From the NCBI GenBank assembly GCA_963724065.1, contig CAVRTB010000001.1, positions 186,001-250,000 on the forward strand: a stretch of 64,000 nt of DNA, given 5' to 3'. This DNA comes from DASRIA01 sp963724065 (GTDB lineage: Bacteria; Actinomycetota; Thermoleophilia; Solirubrobacterales; JBBDJG01). Shown here one piece after another: positions 16,207-24,452 of the stretch. Positions within the stretch are counted from its first letter, which is position 1. Each line of letters begins with the position of its first letter. The notes beneath the pieces were generated by a model. The model was not told the origin of the DNA. It searched no databases and was given only the letters and a program-made list of their open reading frames with translations. The translations under genes were made by a program, and so were the position numbers.

Positions 16207-17628
16207 ATGGCGGCCGATAACTCGCAAGGGGTGAATGCAGGGGCACCACGCCCCGGCGGCCCGGGCGGGACCGCCGGCATGCTGACGCTCGACGACCTGC
16301 GCAAGGACGTGAAGGACGGCGCGATCGACACGATCGTCACGGCATTCACCGACATGCAGGGCCGCCTGTTCGGCAAGCGCATCCAGGCCGAGTACTTCCT
16401 CGCCGACGTGGTCGAGCACGGCGTCGAGGGCTGCAACTACCTGCTCGCGCTCGACATGGAGATGGACCCGATCCCCGGCTACGAGATGGCCAACTGGGAG
16501 GACGGCTACGGCGACTTCGCGATCGTGCCCGACATGGGAACGCTGCGCCGGATCCCCTGGCTCGATCGCAGCGCGCTCGTGCTCTGTGACGTCGCGAATC
16601 ACGACGGCTCGCCGGTCGTCGCCTCTCCCCGCCAGGTGCTGATCGCGCAGTACGAGCGCGCGCATGCGATGGGCTACACGCCGATGTTCGCGTCGGAGCT
16701 CGAGTTCTACCTCTACAAGGACAGCTACGCCGAGGCGCACGAGAAGGACTACAGCGGCCTCACGCCCACGATTCCCTACATCCTCGACTACCACATCCTC
16801 GCCACGACGATGGACGAGGCGTACCTCGGGCCGATCCGCCGCGGCATGCACGAGGCGGGGATCCCGGTCGAGTTCTCCAAGGGCGAGGCGTGGTACGGCC
16901 AGCACGAGGTCAACACCCGTTACGCGGATGCCGTCACGTCGGCGGATCGCCACACGATCTATAAGAACGGCGTCAAGGAGATCGCCTTCCTGAACGGCAT
17001 CTCGGCGACGTTCATGGCGAAGCCGTCCGAGAAGGACATCGGCAGCTCCTGCCACATCCACTCGAGCCTCGTCGGCGCGGAAAGCGGGGAGAGCGTCTTC
17101 GTTGACGGCCATGAGGAGACCGACACCTTCCGGCACTACCTCGGCGGCATGCGCGCGCGGATCAGGGAGCTGGCGCTGTTCGTCGCGCCTTCGATCAACT
17201 CCTACAAGCGCTACGCGACCGAGAGCTGGGCGCCGACCTCGATCTCGTGGGGGCGCGACAATCGCACCTGCGGATTTCGCGTGGTCGGGCACGGCGCGTC
17301 GCGGCGCGCCGAGTGCCGCATCCCGGGCGCGGACGTCAACCCCTATCTCGGCTACGCCGCACTCCTGGCGGCTGGTCTCGACGGGATCGAGCAGAACACC
17401 GACCCCGGGCCGGAGCTGAAGGGCAACGCCTATGCCGAGGCGGGGGCCGAGCCCTTCCCCTCGACGCTGCGCGAGGCGGTCGACCTGTGGGAGCAAAGCG
17501 ACTTCGCGCGCGAGACGTTCGGCGAGGCGGTCTGGCGCCACTACCTCAACTACGGCAAGACCGAGCAGCGCCTGTTCGACGAGGTCGTCACGGACTACGA
17601 GCGCCGTCGCATGTTCGAACGCGGCTAG
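16207..17628 (+). CDS. Glutamine-synthetase-family amide ligase (gamma-glutamyl-amine synthetase type)
   Basis: A 473-residue protein. ATG 16207 follows a GGAG only 2 bases away. An internal ATG at 16279 (MLTLDDLRKDV) matches where most relatives begin, so the first 24 Gly/Pro-rich residues are doubtful. The beta-grasp domain is followed by the catalytic domain with FASELEFYL (metal-binding Glu), GQHEVN, a FMAKPSEKDIGSSCHIHSSL segment with the metal/ATP region, and GRDNRTCGFRVVG and RRAECRIPGADVNPYL. These follow the GlnA-3/PuuA branch more than classical GlnA, and no adenylylation loop is obvious. With the flanking permease and dehydrogenases, it probably glutamylates an imported amine using ATP. 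The substrate is inferred. Confidence 0.85.
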   Translation: MAADNSQGVNAGAPRPGGPGGTAGMLTLDDLRKDVKDGAIDTIVTAFTDMQGRLFGKRIQAEYFLADVVEHGVEGCNYLLALDMEMDPIPGYEMANWEDGYGDFAIVPDMGTLRRIPWLDRSALVLCDVANHDGSPVVASPRQVLIAQYERAHAMGYTPMFASELEFYLYKDSYAEAHEKDYSGLTPTIPYILDYHILATTMDEAYLGPIRRGMHEAGIPVEFSKGEAWYGQHEVNTRYADAVTSADRHTIYKNGVKEIAFLNGISATFMAKPSEKDIGSSCHIHSSLVGAESGESVFVDGHEETDTFRHYLGGMRARIRELALFVAPSINSYKRYATESWAPTSISWGRDNRTCGFRVVGHGASRRAECRIPGADVNPYLGYAALLAAGLDGIEQNTDPGPELKGNAYAEAGAEPFPSTLREAVDLWEQSDFARETFGEAVWRHYLNYGKTEQRLFDEVVTDYERRRMFERG

Positions 17629-17730
17629 CCTCTGACCCGCCGAGCCGCGATTGACTCGGCGCCGTGGCCGTTTTTGTACAGGCCCTGCCGGTAAAAGTGA
17701 CCACGACGAAGCCCATCGCCCGCTTGTGGC

Positions 17731-17736
17731 TACCCT
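17731..17736 (+). promoter_or_regulatory. -10 element of a leaderless aldehyde dehydrogenase gene
   Basis: TACCCT ends 7 bases before GTG 17744, the same geometry as at 3101-3114. The ~100 bases upstream contain CGGC/GCCG and a T5 run (17657-17675), a weak terminator candidate after the synthetase gene. Confidence 0.5.
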
Positions 17737-17743
17737 CAGTCCC

Positions 17744-19105
17744 GTGATCCAGGTGGTTGAGCCCGCGACCGAGCAGGTCATGGCCGAGGTCCCGCGCGCC
17801 GGCGCCGAGGAACTGGACGCCGCGGTTGCCCGCGCCAAGGCGGCGTTCCCGGCGTGGCGGGCCGTGTCGCCCGGCGACCGGGCCGCGCTGCTGCACCGTC
17901 TCGCCGGCGCGCTCGAGGCGCGCTCGGGTGAGCTCGCGACGCTCGAGGCGCGCAACGCCGGTAAACCGATCGCCGACGCGCGCGGCGAGATGGAGATGGT
18001 GGTCGCCACCTACCGCTATTACGCGGGCGCGCCCGAGCGCCTGCTGGGACAGACGATCCCTGTCGCAGGGGGCGTCGACATGACCTTCCGCGAGCCGCTC
18101 GGCGTGGTGGGCCTGATCGTCCCGTGGAACTTCCCGCTCGTGATCGCATCGTGGAAGGTCGCGCCCGCGCTCGCGGCGGGCAACACGATCGTGCTGAAGC
18201 CGGCCGAGCTGACGCCGCTGACCGCGCTCGAGCTTGAGCGGATCGCACTCGACGCCGGCCTTCCCGAGGGAGTGCTCAACGTCGTCGCCGGGCCCGGCAG
18301 CGTCGTCGGCAGGCGGCTCGTCGAGCATCCGGACGTGGCGAAGGTCGCGTTCACCGGCTCGACGGAGGTCGGGCGCGGGATCGCGCAGGGCGCCGCCGGG
18401 ACGATCAAGCGGGTGACGCTCGAGCTGGGCGGCAAGTCCGCGAATGTGATCTTCGCCGACGCCGACATCGAGCGGGCCGCGGCGGCCGCGCCGATGGCGG
18501 TGTTCGCCAACGCCGGGCAGGATTGCTGCGCGCGCTCGCGCATCCTCGTCGAGCGCTCCGCCGTGGACAGCTTTCTGGAAGCCCTCGAGCGCGCGGTGGA
18601 CGAGCTGAATGTCGGCGACCCGCTCGACGAGCGCACCGACATGGGACCGCTGATCTCGGCGGGCCAGCGCGACACCGTCGCGTCGTACGTGCCGGACGAA
18701 GACAAGGTCGCGATCCGCGGCTCCGCCCCGGACGGGCCGGGATACTGGTACCCGCCGACGGTGCTCGCGCCGATCGCGAACACCGACCGCGCGGCCGTGG
18801 ACGAGATCTTCGGTCCCGTCGCGTGCGTGATCCCGTTCGCGGACGAGCACGAGGCGGTCGCGATCGCCAACGACACGATCTACGGCCTGTCCGGCTCGAT
18901 CTGGACCCGCGACGGCGCCCGCGCGCTGCGCGTCGCCCGCGCTCTCGACACGGGGGTGCTCTCGATCAACTCGAACAGCTCGGTGCGGGTCGCGACGCCG
19001 TTCGGCGGCTTCAAGCAATCGGGCGTCGGGCGCGAGCTGGGGCCGGACGCGCTCGAGCACTACACGGACGTCAAGAACGTCTTCTACGCGACCGAGGAGG
19101 ACTAG
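17744..19105 (+). CDS. NAD(P)-dependent aldehyde dehydrogenase
   Basis: A 453-residue protein. GTG 17744 (VIQVVEPATEQV) is chosen because TACCCT lies 7 bases upstream, and the longer open frame from 17651 reads unlike an ALDH. This makes the protein ~20 residues shorter at the N-terminus than typical family members. It has PWNFPLVIASWK, VLKPAELTPL, FTGSTEVGRGI, LELGGKSANV with the catalytic Glu, the nucleophile Cys in NAGQDCCARSR, and EIFGPV. It resembles gamma-aminobutyraldehyde/betaine aldehyde dehydrogenases and would oxidise the aldehyde made from an amine. It is followed 7 bp later by an SDR gene. Confidence 0.88.
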   Translation: MIQVVEPATEQVMAEVPRAGAEELDAAVARAKAAFPAWRAVSPGDRAALLHRLAGALEARSGELATLEARNAGKPIADARGEMEMVVATYRYYAGAPERLLGQTIPVAGGVDMTFREPLGVVGLIVPWNFPLVIASWKVAPALAAGNTIVLKPAELTPLTALELERIALDAGLPEGVLNVVAGPGSVVGRRLVEHPDVAKVAFTGSTEVGRGIAQGAAGTIKRVTLELGGKSANVIFADADIERAAAAAPMAVFANAGQDCCARSRILVERSAVDSFLEALERAVDELNVGDPLDERTDMGPLISAGQRDTVASYVPDEDKVAIRGSAPDGPGYWYPPTVLAPIANTDRAAVDEIFGPVACVIPFADEHEAVAIANDTIYGLSGSIWTRDGARALRVARALDTGVLSINSNSSVRVATPFGGFKQSGVGRELGPDALEHYTDVKNVFYATEED

Positions 19106-19112
19106 GCGCGAA

Positions 19113-19856
19113 ATGAGCAGGCTCGACGGCAAGGTATGCGTGATCACCGGCACCGCGAGCGGCATCGGCGCCGAGGCCGCGCGACTGTTCACGCGCGAGG
19201 GGGCGAAGGTGGTGGGCGTCGACCTCGCCGGGGGCGCGGAGGGCGACCTCACGATCCAGGCGGACGTCACCGACGAGGACCAGGTGCGCGACATGTTCGA
19301 GCGCGCGAAGGCCGAGTACGGGCGCATCGACGTTGTCTGGAACAACGCCGGCATCAACCCGACCGACGACTCATCCGTGCTGGAGACGCCGGCCGAGGCG
19401 TGGCAGCGCGTCCAGGACGTGAACGTCCGCAGCGTCTTCCTCGGCTGCAAGCACGGGATCCCGCACCTGCTCGACTCGGGCGGCGGCTCGGTGATCAACA
19501 CGGCCTCGTTCGTCGCGGTGATGGGCGCGGCCGTATCGCAGATCTCCTACACCGCGTCGAAGGGCGCGGTGCTGGCGATGTCGCGCGAGATGGGAGTCGA
19601 GTTCGCCCGCCGCGGCGTGCGCGTCAACGCGTTGTGCCCGGGCCCGGTGAACACGCCGCTCTTACAGGAGCTGTTCGCGAAGGATCCGGCGAAGGCCGCG
19701 CGGCGGCTCGTGCATCTGCCGATGGGGCGCTTCGCGGAGGCGCACGAGATCGCGAACGCCGCGGTCTTCCTCGCAAGCGACGAGTCTTCGTACGTGACCG
19801 CCTCCACCTTCATGGTGGACGGCGGCCTGTCCGGCGCTTACGTCACGCCGGAGTAG
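19113..19856 (+). CDS. SDR-family dehydrogenase (FabG-like)
   Basis: A 247-residue classical SDR. VCVITGTASGIGAEAARLF binds NAD(P), NNAGINP is the structural motif, and the active-site Tyr-x-x-x-Lys is YTASK. The C-terminal MVDGGLSGAYVTPE block is typical. The start ATG at 19113 lies 7 bp after the aldehyde dehydrogenase stop, so the two are almost certainly one operon. It likely reduces or oxidises an intermediate of the same amine or alcohol pathway, though the family is too broad to name a substrate. Confidence 0.87.
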   Translation: MSRLDGKVCVITGTASGIGAEAARLFTREGAKVVGVDLAGGAEGDLTIQADVTDEDQVRDMFERAKAEYGRIDVVWNNAGINPTDDSSVLETPAEAWQRVQDVNVRSVFLGCKHGIPHLLDSGGGSVINTASFVAVMGAAVSQISYTASKGAVLAMSREMGVEFARRGVRVNALCPGPVNTPLLQELFAKDPAKAARRLVHLPMGRFAEAHEIANAAVFLASDESSYVTASTFMVDGGLSGAYVTPE

Positions 19857-19862
19857 CGGCCC

Positions 19863-20936
19863 TCACTGGCAGTTCGGGTCGTCCCCGTCGATCAGATTCG
19901 GCACGCCCTCGTTGTCCAGGCCATCGCTGCATTCGGGACGGGCCTCTGGGGGGGTCGTGGGTGTCGGCTCGGGATCCGGGACCGGCGTGTTCTGCGGGGT
20001 CTCACCTCGCTGAGCTGCGCACTGCTCGGCCTCGAGCTGTGAACGTGGGGGATCGCACTGCAGGCCGCCTGTTTGGGGCGCGGGCGCGGGCGCGGTCGTG
20101 GTCGGGGGCGGCTCTGGATCGGGCTCCGGCGGCGGCGCGCGGAACACGTTGATGAGCGTCACGGTCGGTGGATCCGGATATGCCTCGTAGCAATTGCTGT
20201 AGCGGCCTCGCCGCGTGCGCCTGATGAAGACCTCGTCGTAGTCACCGTTGCTGTAGTAGTCGCGGCGATAGTAGGTCTCGTCGTAGTCGCCTGAGCGCCG
20301 GTACTTGCACTGTCGCGGCGGCTTGTACTCGGGTGGGCAGCCGTTGCACTTCGCGCTCGGCGTGAACACCGCCGGCCCGAGCGGGTTCCCGCAGAAGCAG
20401 CGAACCACAGGCGTGCCGTACTTGTCGACGAGCACGGCGGTGCCGGCCTGGAGGATCGCCTGGAACGGCACGGCCCGGCCGTTCTTGTAGCCGTGGTTGG
20501 TGACCTGCGTGTCGCGCGTGAGGGTCACGGGATGCAGCTTCGCGATGTACTTGCGGACGGCGCGGAAGGTCGGCCGGACCCCGAGCACGCGAGCCCACTC
20601 CCTCATGACCTCCGGGTTGCGCTTCAGGAAGCGGATCAGCTTGTCGCGATCGCAGACCCGGTTGGAGCCGCTGCCGCCGAAGGGCTGCTTGCTGCCGCTT
20701 CCGCTCGCCGGCAGGTCGACCTCCTCGTCGCCCTCGACGTCGGCCGGCTTCGTGAACGGATCGGGCCCCGGATCCTCAGGCTCCTGGAAGCTGACTGTCT
20801 GGAGGTCCGCCTCGCCCGTGTTTGCAGCGTTTTTCGAGTCCTCGCCGCAGGCGACCACGCCGACGACCGCGAGCGCCCCCACGAGCAATGCGGCGACTAG
20901 GGCGACCCTGGCCAATGTGATCTTCGGACGGGACAT
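19863..20936 (-). CDS. Putative lipoprotein with DUF6777-like domain
   Basis: A 357-residue protein. The signal region ends in a lipobox (GVVAC, Cys about residue 30), so it is predicted to be lipid-anchored outside the membrane. After an acidic, Gly/Ser-rich linker comes a ~110-residue domain (RDKLIRFLKRNPEVMREWAR, then LTRDTQVTNHGY, QAILQAGTAVLVD, RCFCGNPL) of the kind called DUF6777, seen in many actinobacterial lipoproteins. A Cys- and Tyr-rich segment with YYRRDYYSNGDYDEVFIRR follows, then a Pro/Thr-rich tail and a terminal NLIDGDDPNCQ. The gene is convergent with the SDR gene. Function unknown; surface exposure is inferred. Confidence 0.75.
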   Translation of the reverse strand: MSRPKITLARVALVAALLVGALAVVGVVACGEDSKNAANTGEADLQTVSFQEPEDPGPDPFTKPADVEGDEEVDLPASGSGSKQPFGGSGSNRVCDRDKLIRFLKRNPEVMREWARVLGVRPTFRAVRKYIAKLHPVTLTRDTQVTNHGYKNGRAVPFQAILQAGTAVLVDKYGTPVVRCFCGNPLGPAVFTPSAKCNGCPPEYKPPRQCKYRRSGDYDETYYRRDYYSNGDYDEVFIRRTRRGRYSNCYEAYPDPPTVTLINVFRAPPPEPDPEPPPTTTAPAPAPQTGGLQCDPPRSQLEAEQCAAQRGETPQNTPVPDPEPTPTTPPEARPECSDGLDNEGVPNLIDGDDPNCQ

Positions 20937-20954
20937 GCCGACGTAGGAAGCAAC

Positions 20955-21662
20955 CTAACGCGGGCGCGGGACGGCGTCCAGAAAACGCGCGCAGAAGGCG
21001 CGGCCGAACTCGTTCCATGGGCCGATCGACGCCCGCGTCTCGCGCCGCAGCGCGTCGGGGTCGACCCCGATCCGCACCGCGTCCTCGTCGCTGCGGTAGT
21101 CGTCGATCCAGGCCTCCGCGTCGGCTGCGCCGACCTCGGCGTGGAACTGGATGCCCACGCCGCTCCCGGCTCGAAACGCCTGAAGGCACACGGCGCTTCG
21201 CGCGAGCGCCGTCGCCCCCGCAGGCAACGGGAACTCGTAGCTGTGCCACTGGAACGCGGTGAACGCAGGGGCGACGGGGGCGAGCAGCGGGTCGGCGCCG
21301 CCCTCGGGCGTGACCTCGACCTCGTGCCACCCGATCTCCGGCTCGCGCGCACGGCGCGCCGTCGCGCCCGCCGCCTCGGCGAGCAACTGGCCGCCGAGGC
21401 ACACGCCGAGCGTCGGCACGCCGCGCTCCAGCAGGCCCCGCAGCAATGCCTTCTGGTCGCGGAGCCAGGGGTGCTTGCGCTCGTGGTCGGCGTGCATCGC
21501 GCCGCCGAAGACCATCACGGCGTCGTAGCGGGCCGGCTCCGACGGCGGCGATCCGGACTCCGCCCTGAACCAAATGTCGAGCAATCCCCCGTGCGCACGC
21601 ACCGCATCCGCGAAGACCCCCGGCCCGGCATCGCGCTGGTGGACGATCGCGAGTACGCGCAC
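20955..21662 (-). CDS. Class I glutamine amidotransferase-like protein
   Basis: A 235-residue protein starting at GTG 21662 (MRVLAIVHQRDAG). GVCLGGQLLA supplies the nucleophile Cys of the GATase-1 fold, and IQFHAEV supplies His and Glu of the triad. VMVFGGAMHADH occupies the oxyanion-loop position. It resembles stand-alone GMP-synthase-like amidotransferases, including gamma-glutamyl hydrolase types such as PuuD-like proteins, which may hydrolyse gamma-glutamyl compounds. A link to the nearby glutamine-synthetase-like gene is possible but unproven. It is followed by the lipoprotein gene (18 bp) and preceded by a hydrolase gene (19 bp) on the same strand. Confidence 0.8.
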   Translation of the reverse strand: MRVLAIVHQRDAGPGVFADAVRAHGGLLDIWFRAESGSPPSEPARYDAVMVFGGAMHADHERKHPWLRDQKALLRGLLERGVPTLGVCLGGQLLAEAAGATARRAREPEIGWHEVEVTPEGGADPLLAPVAPAFTAFQWHSYEFPLPAGATALARSAVCLQAFRAGSGVGIQFHAEVGAADAEAWIDDYRSDEDAVRIGVDPDALRRETRASIGPWNEFGRAFCARFLDAVPRPR

Positions 21663-21681
21663 CGCGGTGTCAGCCGACCAT

Positions 21682-22614
21682 CTAGGCGGCGGCCATCCGC
21701 CGCCGCACCGAGCGACGCGCGATCACCGCGCCCCACTCCGCATCGTCCATGTGGACCGGCTCGGTCGTCTCGATCCAGTCGCGCAGCACCTCGGCAAGGC
21801 CCTCGGGATCCTCGAGGTTCGGGAAGTGCGCGGCCCGCGGGAGTGTCTCGAACCGGCTGCCCGGCACCCGTCGGTGGGTCCAGCGGCCGTGGGCGAGCGG
21901 AATCGTGTTGTCGCGCTCGCCCCACACGACCAGCGTCGGCATCGATCCCAGAAGGTAGAGGCGGTCACGCGCGCTCACGCGCTGTCCGCGCCCGTCGATC
22001 ACAGCGCGCAGCGTCTGGAGGAACGCGCGCCGCGCTCCCGGATCCTCGAGCGGGCGCAGCGCCCGCGCGATCGCCTGGAGGTACACACCGCGCGGCGACC
22101 CGCGCCGGCGCAGCCGCTCGCCGCCGGCGTCGAGTGCGATCAGCACCCGCCTGTGCGCCGCAAGCGACAGCAACGCGGACGCCCCCGGCAGCGCGGCGGT
22201 GCGCAGCAGTGGGCTCACCTCGCGGCCGAGCCCGCCGCTCGACACGAGCGCGAGGCGCTCCGTGCGCTGCGGGAACTGATAGAAGAACTGCATTGCGACC
22301 CCGCCGCCGAGCGAGTGGCCCACGATCGTCGCGCGCTCGACGCCGATCGCGGTCAGGAGGTCGCGGATGCTGGCCGCGTGGGCGCCGAGCGAATAGTCAC
22401 CGCGCGGCGTCGCCGAGTCGCCGTGGCCGATCAGGTCGGGTGCGATCACGGTGTAGGAGTCGGCCAGTTGCGACGCGACTTCCTGCCAGTGACGGGAGGA
22501 GTTGACCATCCCGTGGATCAGGACCACCGGCGGCCCGCTCCCGGCCACCCGGTAGATCGCGCGGTGGCCGTGCAGGTCTATCTCGCGGGCGTGGAATCCG
22601 GGCGGAGCGTTCAC
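21682..22614 (-). CDS. Alpha/beta-hydrolase
   Basis: A 310-residue protein starting at GTG 22614 with GAGGTG 5 bases before. VVLIHGMVNSSRHWQ is the oxyanion strand, IVGHSLGGGVAMQ holds the nucleophile Ser, WGERDNTIPLAHG the acidic residue and RAAHFPNLEDPEG the catalytic His. A variable lid lies between. It should hydrolyse an ester, lactone or similar substrate that the sequence does not reveal. It is divergent from the acyl-CoA dehydrogenase operon, and a TAGGGT box (22638-22633 on this strand) may serve as its -10. Confidence 0.83.
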   Translation of the reverse strand: MNAPPGFHAREIDLHGHRAIYRVAGSGPPVVLIHGMVNSSRHWQEVASQLADSYTVIAPDLIGHGDSATPRGDYSLGAHAASIRDLLTAIGVERATIVGHSLGGGVAMQFFYQFPQRTERLALVSSGGLGREVSPLLRTAALPGASALLSLAAHRRVLIALDAGGERLRRRGSPRGVYLQAIARALRPLEDPGARRAFLQTLRAVIDGRGQRVSARDRLYLLGSMPTLVVWGERDNTIPLAHGRWTHRRVPGSRFETLPRAAHFPNLEDPEGLAEVLRDWIETTEPVHMDDAEWGAVIARRSVRRRMAAA

Positions 22615-22681
22615 CGACTCACCTCGGCGCGCACCCTACCGATAACCTCAGCCGGGCCGGTCCCAACCAAGAACGAACATC

Positions 22682-22696
22682 ATGGGCTTCGCCCAT
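22682..22696 (+). promoter_or_regulatory. Small perfect hairpin just before the ribosome-binding site
   Basis: ATGGGC, a TTC loop, then GCCCAT, placed 2 bases before AAGGAG of the acyl-CoA dehydrogenase gene. It could expose or hide the ribosome-binding site, or be chance. Confidence 0.35.
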
Positions 22697-22709
22697 CTAA
22701 GGAGAAGGC

Positions 22710-24452
22710 ATGGCAAGCGTCGAGCAGCGTTCCCGCCCCGCCCAGTTGTTCAACCCTCGGGGCTACGATCCAGCGGACTTCGACGAGGCGACCCGCCGCG
22801 CGTTGACGGCGACCATCGACTTCTTCGAGTCCCGCGGCAAGGCGACGCTCAAGGAGCACGACCACGAGCGCACCTGGTACGCGGACTTCCTCGAGTTCGT
22901 CAAGCGCGAGCGCATCTTTGCGACGCTGCTCACGCCTGCCGGTGAGGCGGGCGGCGACCCGGACAAGCGCTGGGACACGGCGCGCATTGCCGCGTTCAGC
23001 GAGATCACCGGGTTCTACGGTCTCGCGTACTGGTACACGTGGCAGGTCACGATCCTCGGCCTCGGCCCGATCTGGCAAAGCGACAACGCAGCCGCGCGCC
23101 GCCGCGCCGCGGACCTGCTCGAGGACGGAGCGATCTTCGCCTTCGGCCTTTCCGAGCAGGAGCACGGCGCCGACATCTACTCGACCGACATGGTCCTCAC
23201 TCCGGTTGCCGACGGCGGCTTCACCGCGACCGGCAGCAAGTACTACATCGGCAACGGCAACCTCGCCGGCATGGTGTCGGTCTTCGGCCGCCGCGCGGAT
23301 GTCGATGGCCCCGACGGATACGTCTTCTTCGCCGCCGACAGCGGGCACCCGGCCTACAGGCTCGTCAAGAACGTCGTGAACTCGCAGAACTACGTCAGCG
23401 AGTTCCGCCTCGGGGCCTATCCGGTGGGGCCGCAGGACATCCTGCACACCGGCAAGGCCGCCTTCCACGCCGCGCTCAACACGGTCAACGTGGGCAAGTT
23501 CAACCTCGGATTCGCCTCGATCGGCATCTGCGAGCACGCCTTCTACGAGGCGATCTCGCACGCCGACGGCCGCATCCTCTACGGCCACAAGGTCACGGAG
23601 TTCCCGCACGTTCGTCAGCTGCTCTCCGACGCATACGCTCGGCTCGTGGCGATGAAGCTCTTCAGCGACCGCGCGGTCGACTACTTCCGCTCCGCCGGGC
23701 CCGAGGACCGGCGCTACCTGCTCTACAACCCGATCACCAAGATGAAGGTGACCACCGAGGGCGAGCGGGTGATCGACGACCTCTGGGACGTGATCGCCGC
23801 GAAGGGGTTCGAGAAGGACACGTTCTTCGAGATGGCCGCACGCGACATCCGCGGGCTGCCGAAGCTCGAGGGCACGGTGCACGTGAACATGGCGCTGGTC
23901 CTCAAGTTCATGGCCAACTACCTGTTCAACCCGGCCGAGTATCCGCCCGTCCCCACGCGGCGCGGCGCGGCCGACGACGAGTTCCTGTTTCGCCAGGGCC
24001 CCTCCCGGGGTCTCGGAAAGATCCAGTTCACCGACTGGCGAGCCGCCTACGCACCGTTTGCCGAAGTCCCGAACGTGGCCCGCTTCATCGAGCAGGCGGA
24101 GGGCCTGTCCGCGCTGCTCACCGAGGCGCCGCCGAGCGAGGAGCAGCAGCGCGAGCTCGGGTTCCTGCTGACACTGGGCGAGCTCTTCACGCTGGTGCCC
24201 TACGGGCAGCTGATCCTCGAGCAGGCCGCCTTGACGGGGGTCGGGGCGGACGTCGTCGACGCGATCTTCGACGTGCTCGTGCGCGACTTCTCCGCCTACG
24301 CGGTCACGCTGCACGGGCACTCGTCGTCGACCGAGGCCCAGCAGGCATGGGCGCTCGATCACGTCCGCAAGCCCGTCACCGACCCGGATCGCTTTGCGCG
24401 CGTGTGGGACGAGGTCGAGGGCCACGCCGGCGCTTACGAGATGCAGCCGTGA
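22710..24452 (+). CDS. Large acyl-CoA dehydrogenase-family protein
   Basis: A 580-residue protein, longer than the ~380-residue classical type. ATG 22710 has AAGGAG 5 bases upstream. The N-terminal helical domain (FDEATRRALTATIDFFE…) is followed by the FAD/substrate region GLSEQEHGADIYSTDMVLTP and GSKYYIGNGNLAG, then NVGKFNLGFASIGICEHAFYEA and a C-terminal domain through LHGHSSSTEAQQ. Order and motifs follow the acyl-CoA dehydrogenase superfamily, with insertions in the middle and C-terminus. I cannot identify the catalytic base, so dehydrogenase activity is inferred from the fold family. It is the first gene of a four-gene operon, with its stop overlapping the next start. Confidence 0.78.
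   Translation: MASVEQRSRPAQLFNPRGYDPADFDEATRRALTATIDFFESRGKATLKEHDHERTWYADFLEFVKRERIFATLLTPAGEAGGDPDKRWDTARIAAFSEITGFYGLAYWYTWQVTILGLGPIWQSDNAAARRRAADLLEDGAIFAFGLSEQEHGADIYSTDMVLTPVADGGFTATGSKYYIGNGNLAGMVSVFGRRADVDGPDGYVFFAADSGHPAYRLVKNVVNSQNYVSEFRLGAYPVGPQDILHTGKAAFHAALNTVNVGKFNLGFASIGICEHAFYEAISHADGRILYGHKVTEFPHVRQLLSDAYARLVAMKLFSDRAVDYFRSAGPEDRRYLLYNPITKMKVTTEGERVIDDLWDVIAAKGFEKDTFFEMAARDIRGLPKLEGTVHVNMALVLKFMANYLFNPAEYPPVPTRRGAADDEFLFRQGPSRGLGKIQFTDWRAAYAPFAEVPNVARFIEQAEGLSALLTEAPPSEEQQRELGFLLTLGELFTLVPYGQLILEQAALTGVGADVVDAIFDVLVRDFSAYAVTLHGHSSSTEAQQAWALDHVRKPVTDPDRFARVWDEVEGHAGAYEMQP

Noticed and set aside
16162..19501. Long minus-strand frames over the amine cluster
   Set aside because: They are antisense to clear enzyme motifs and lack any domain signal.
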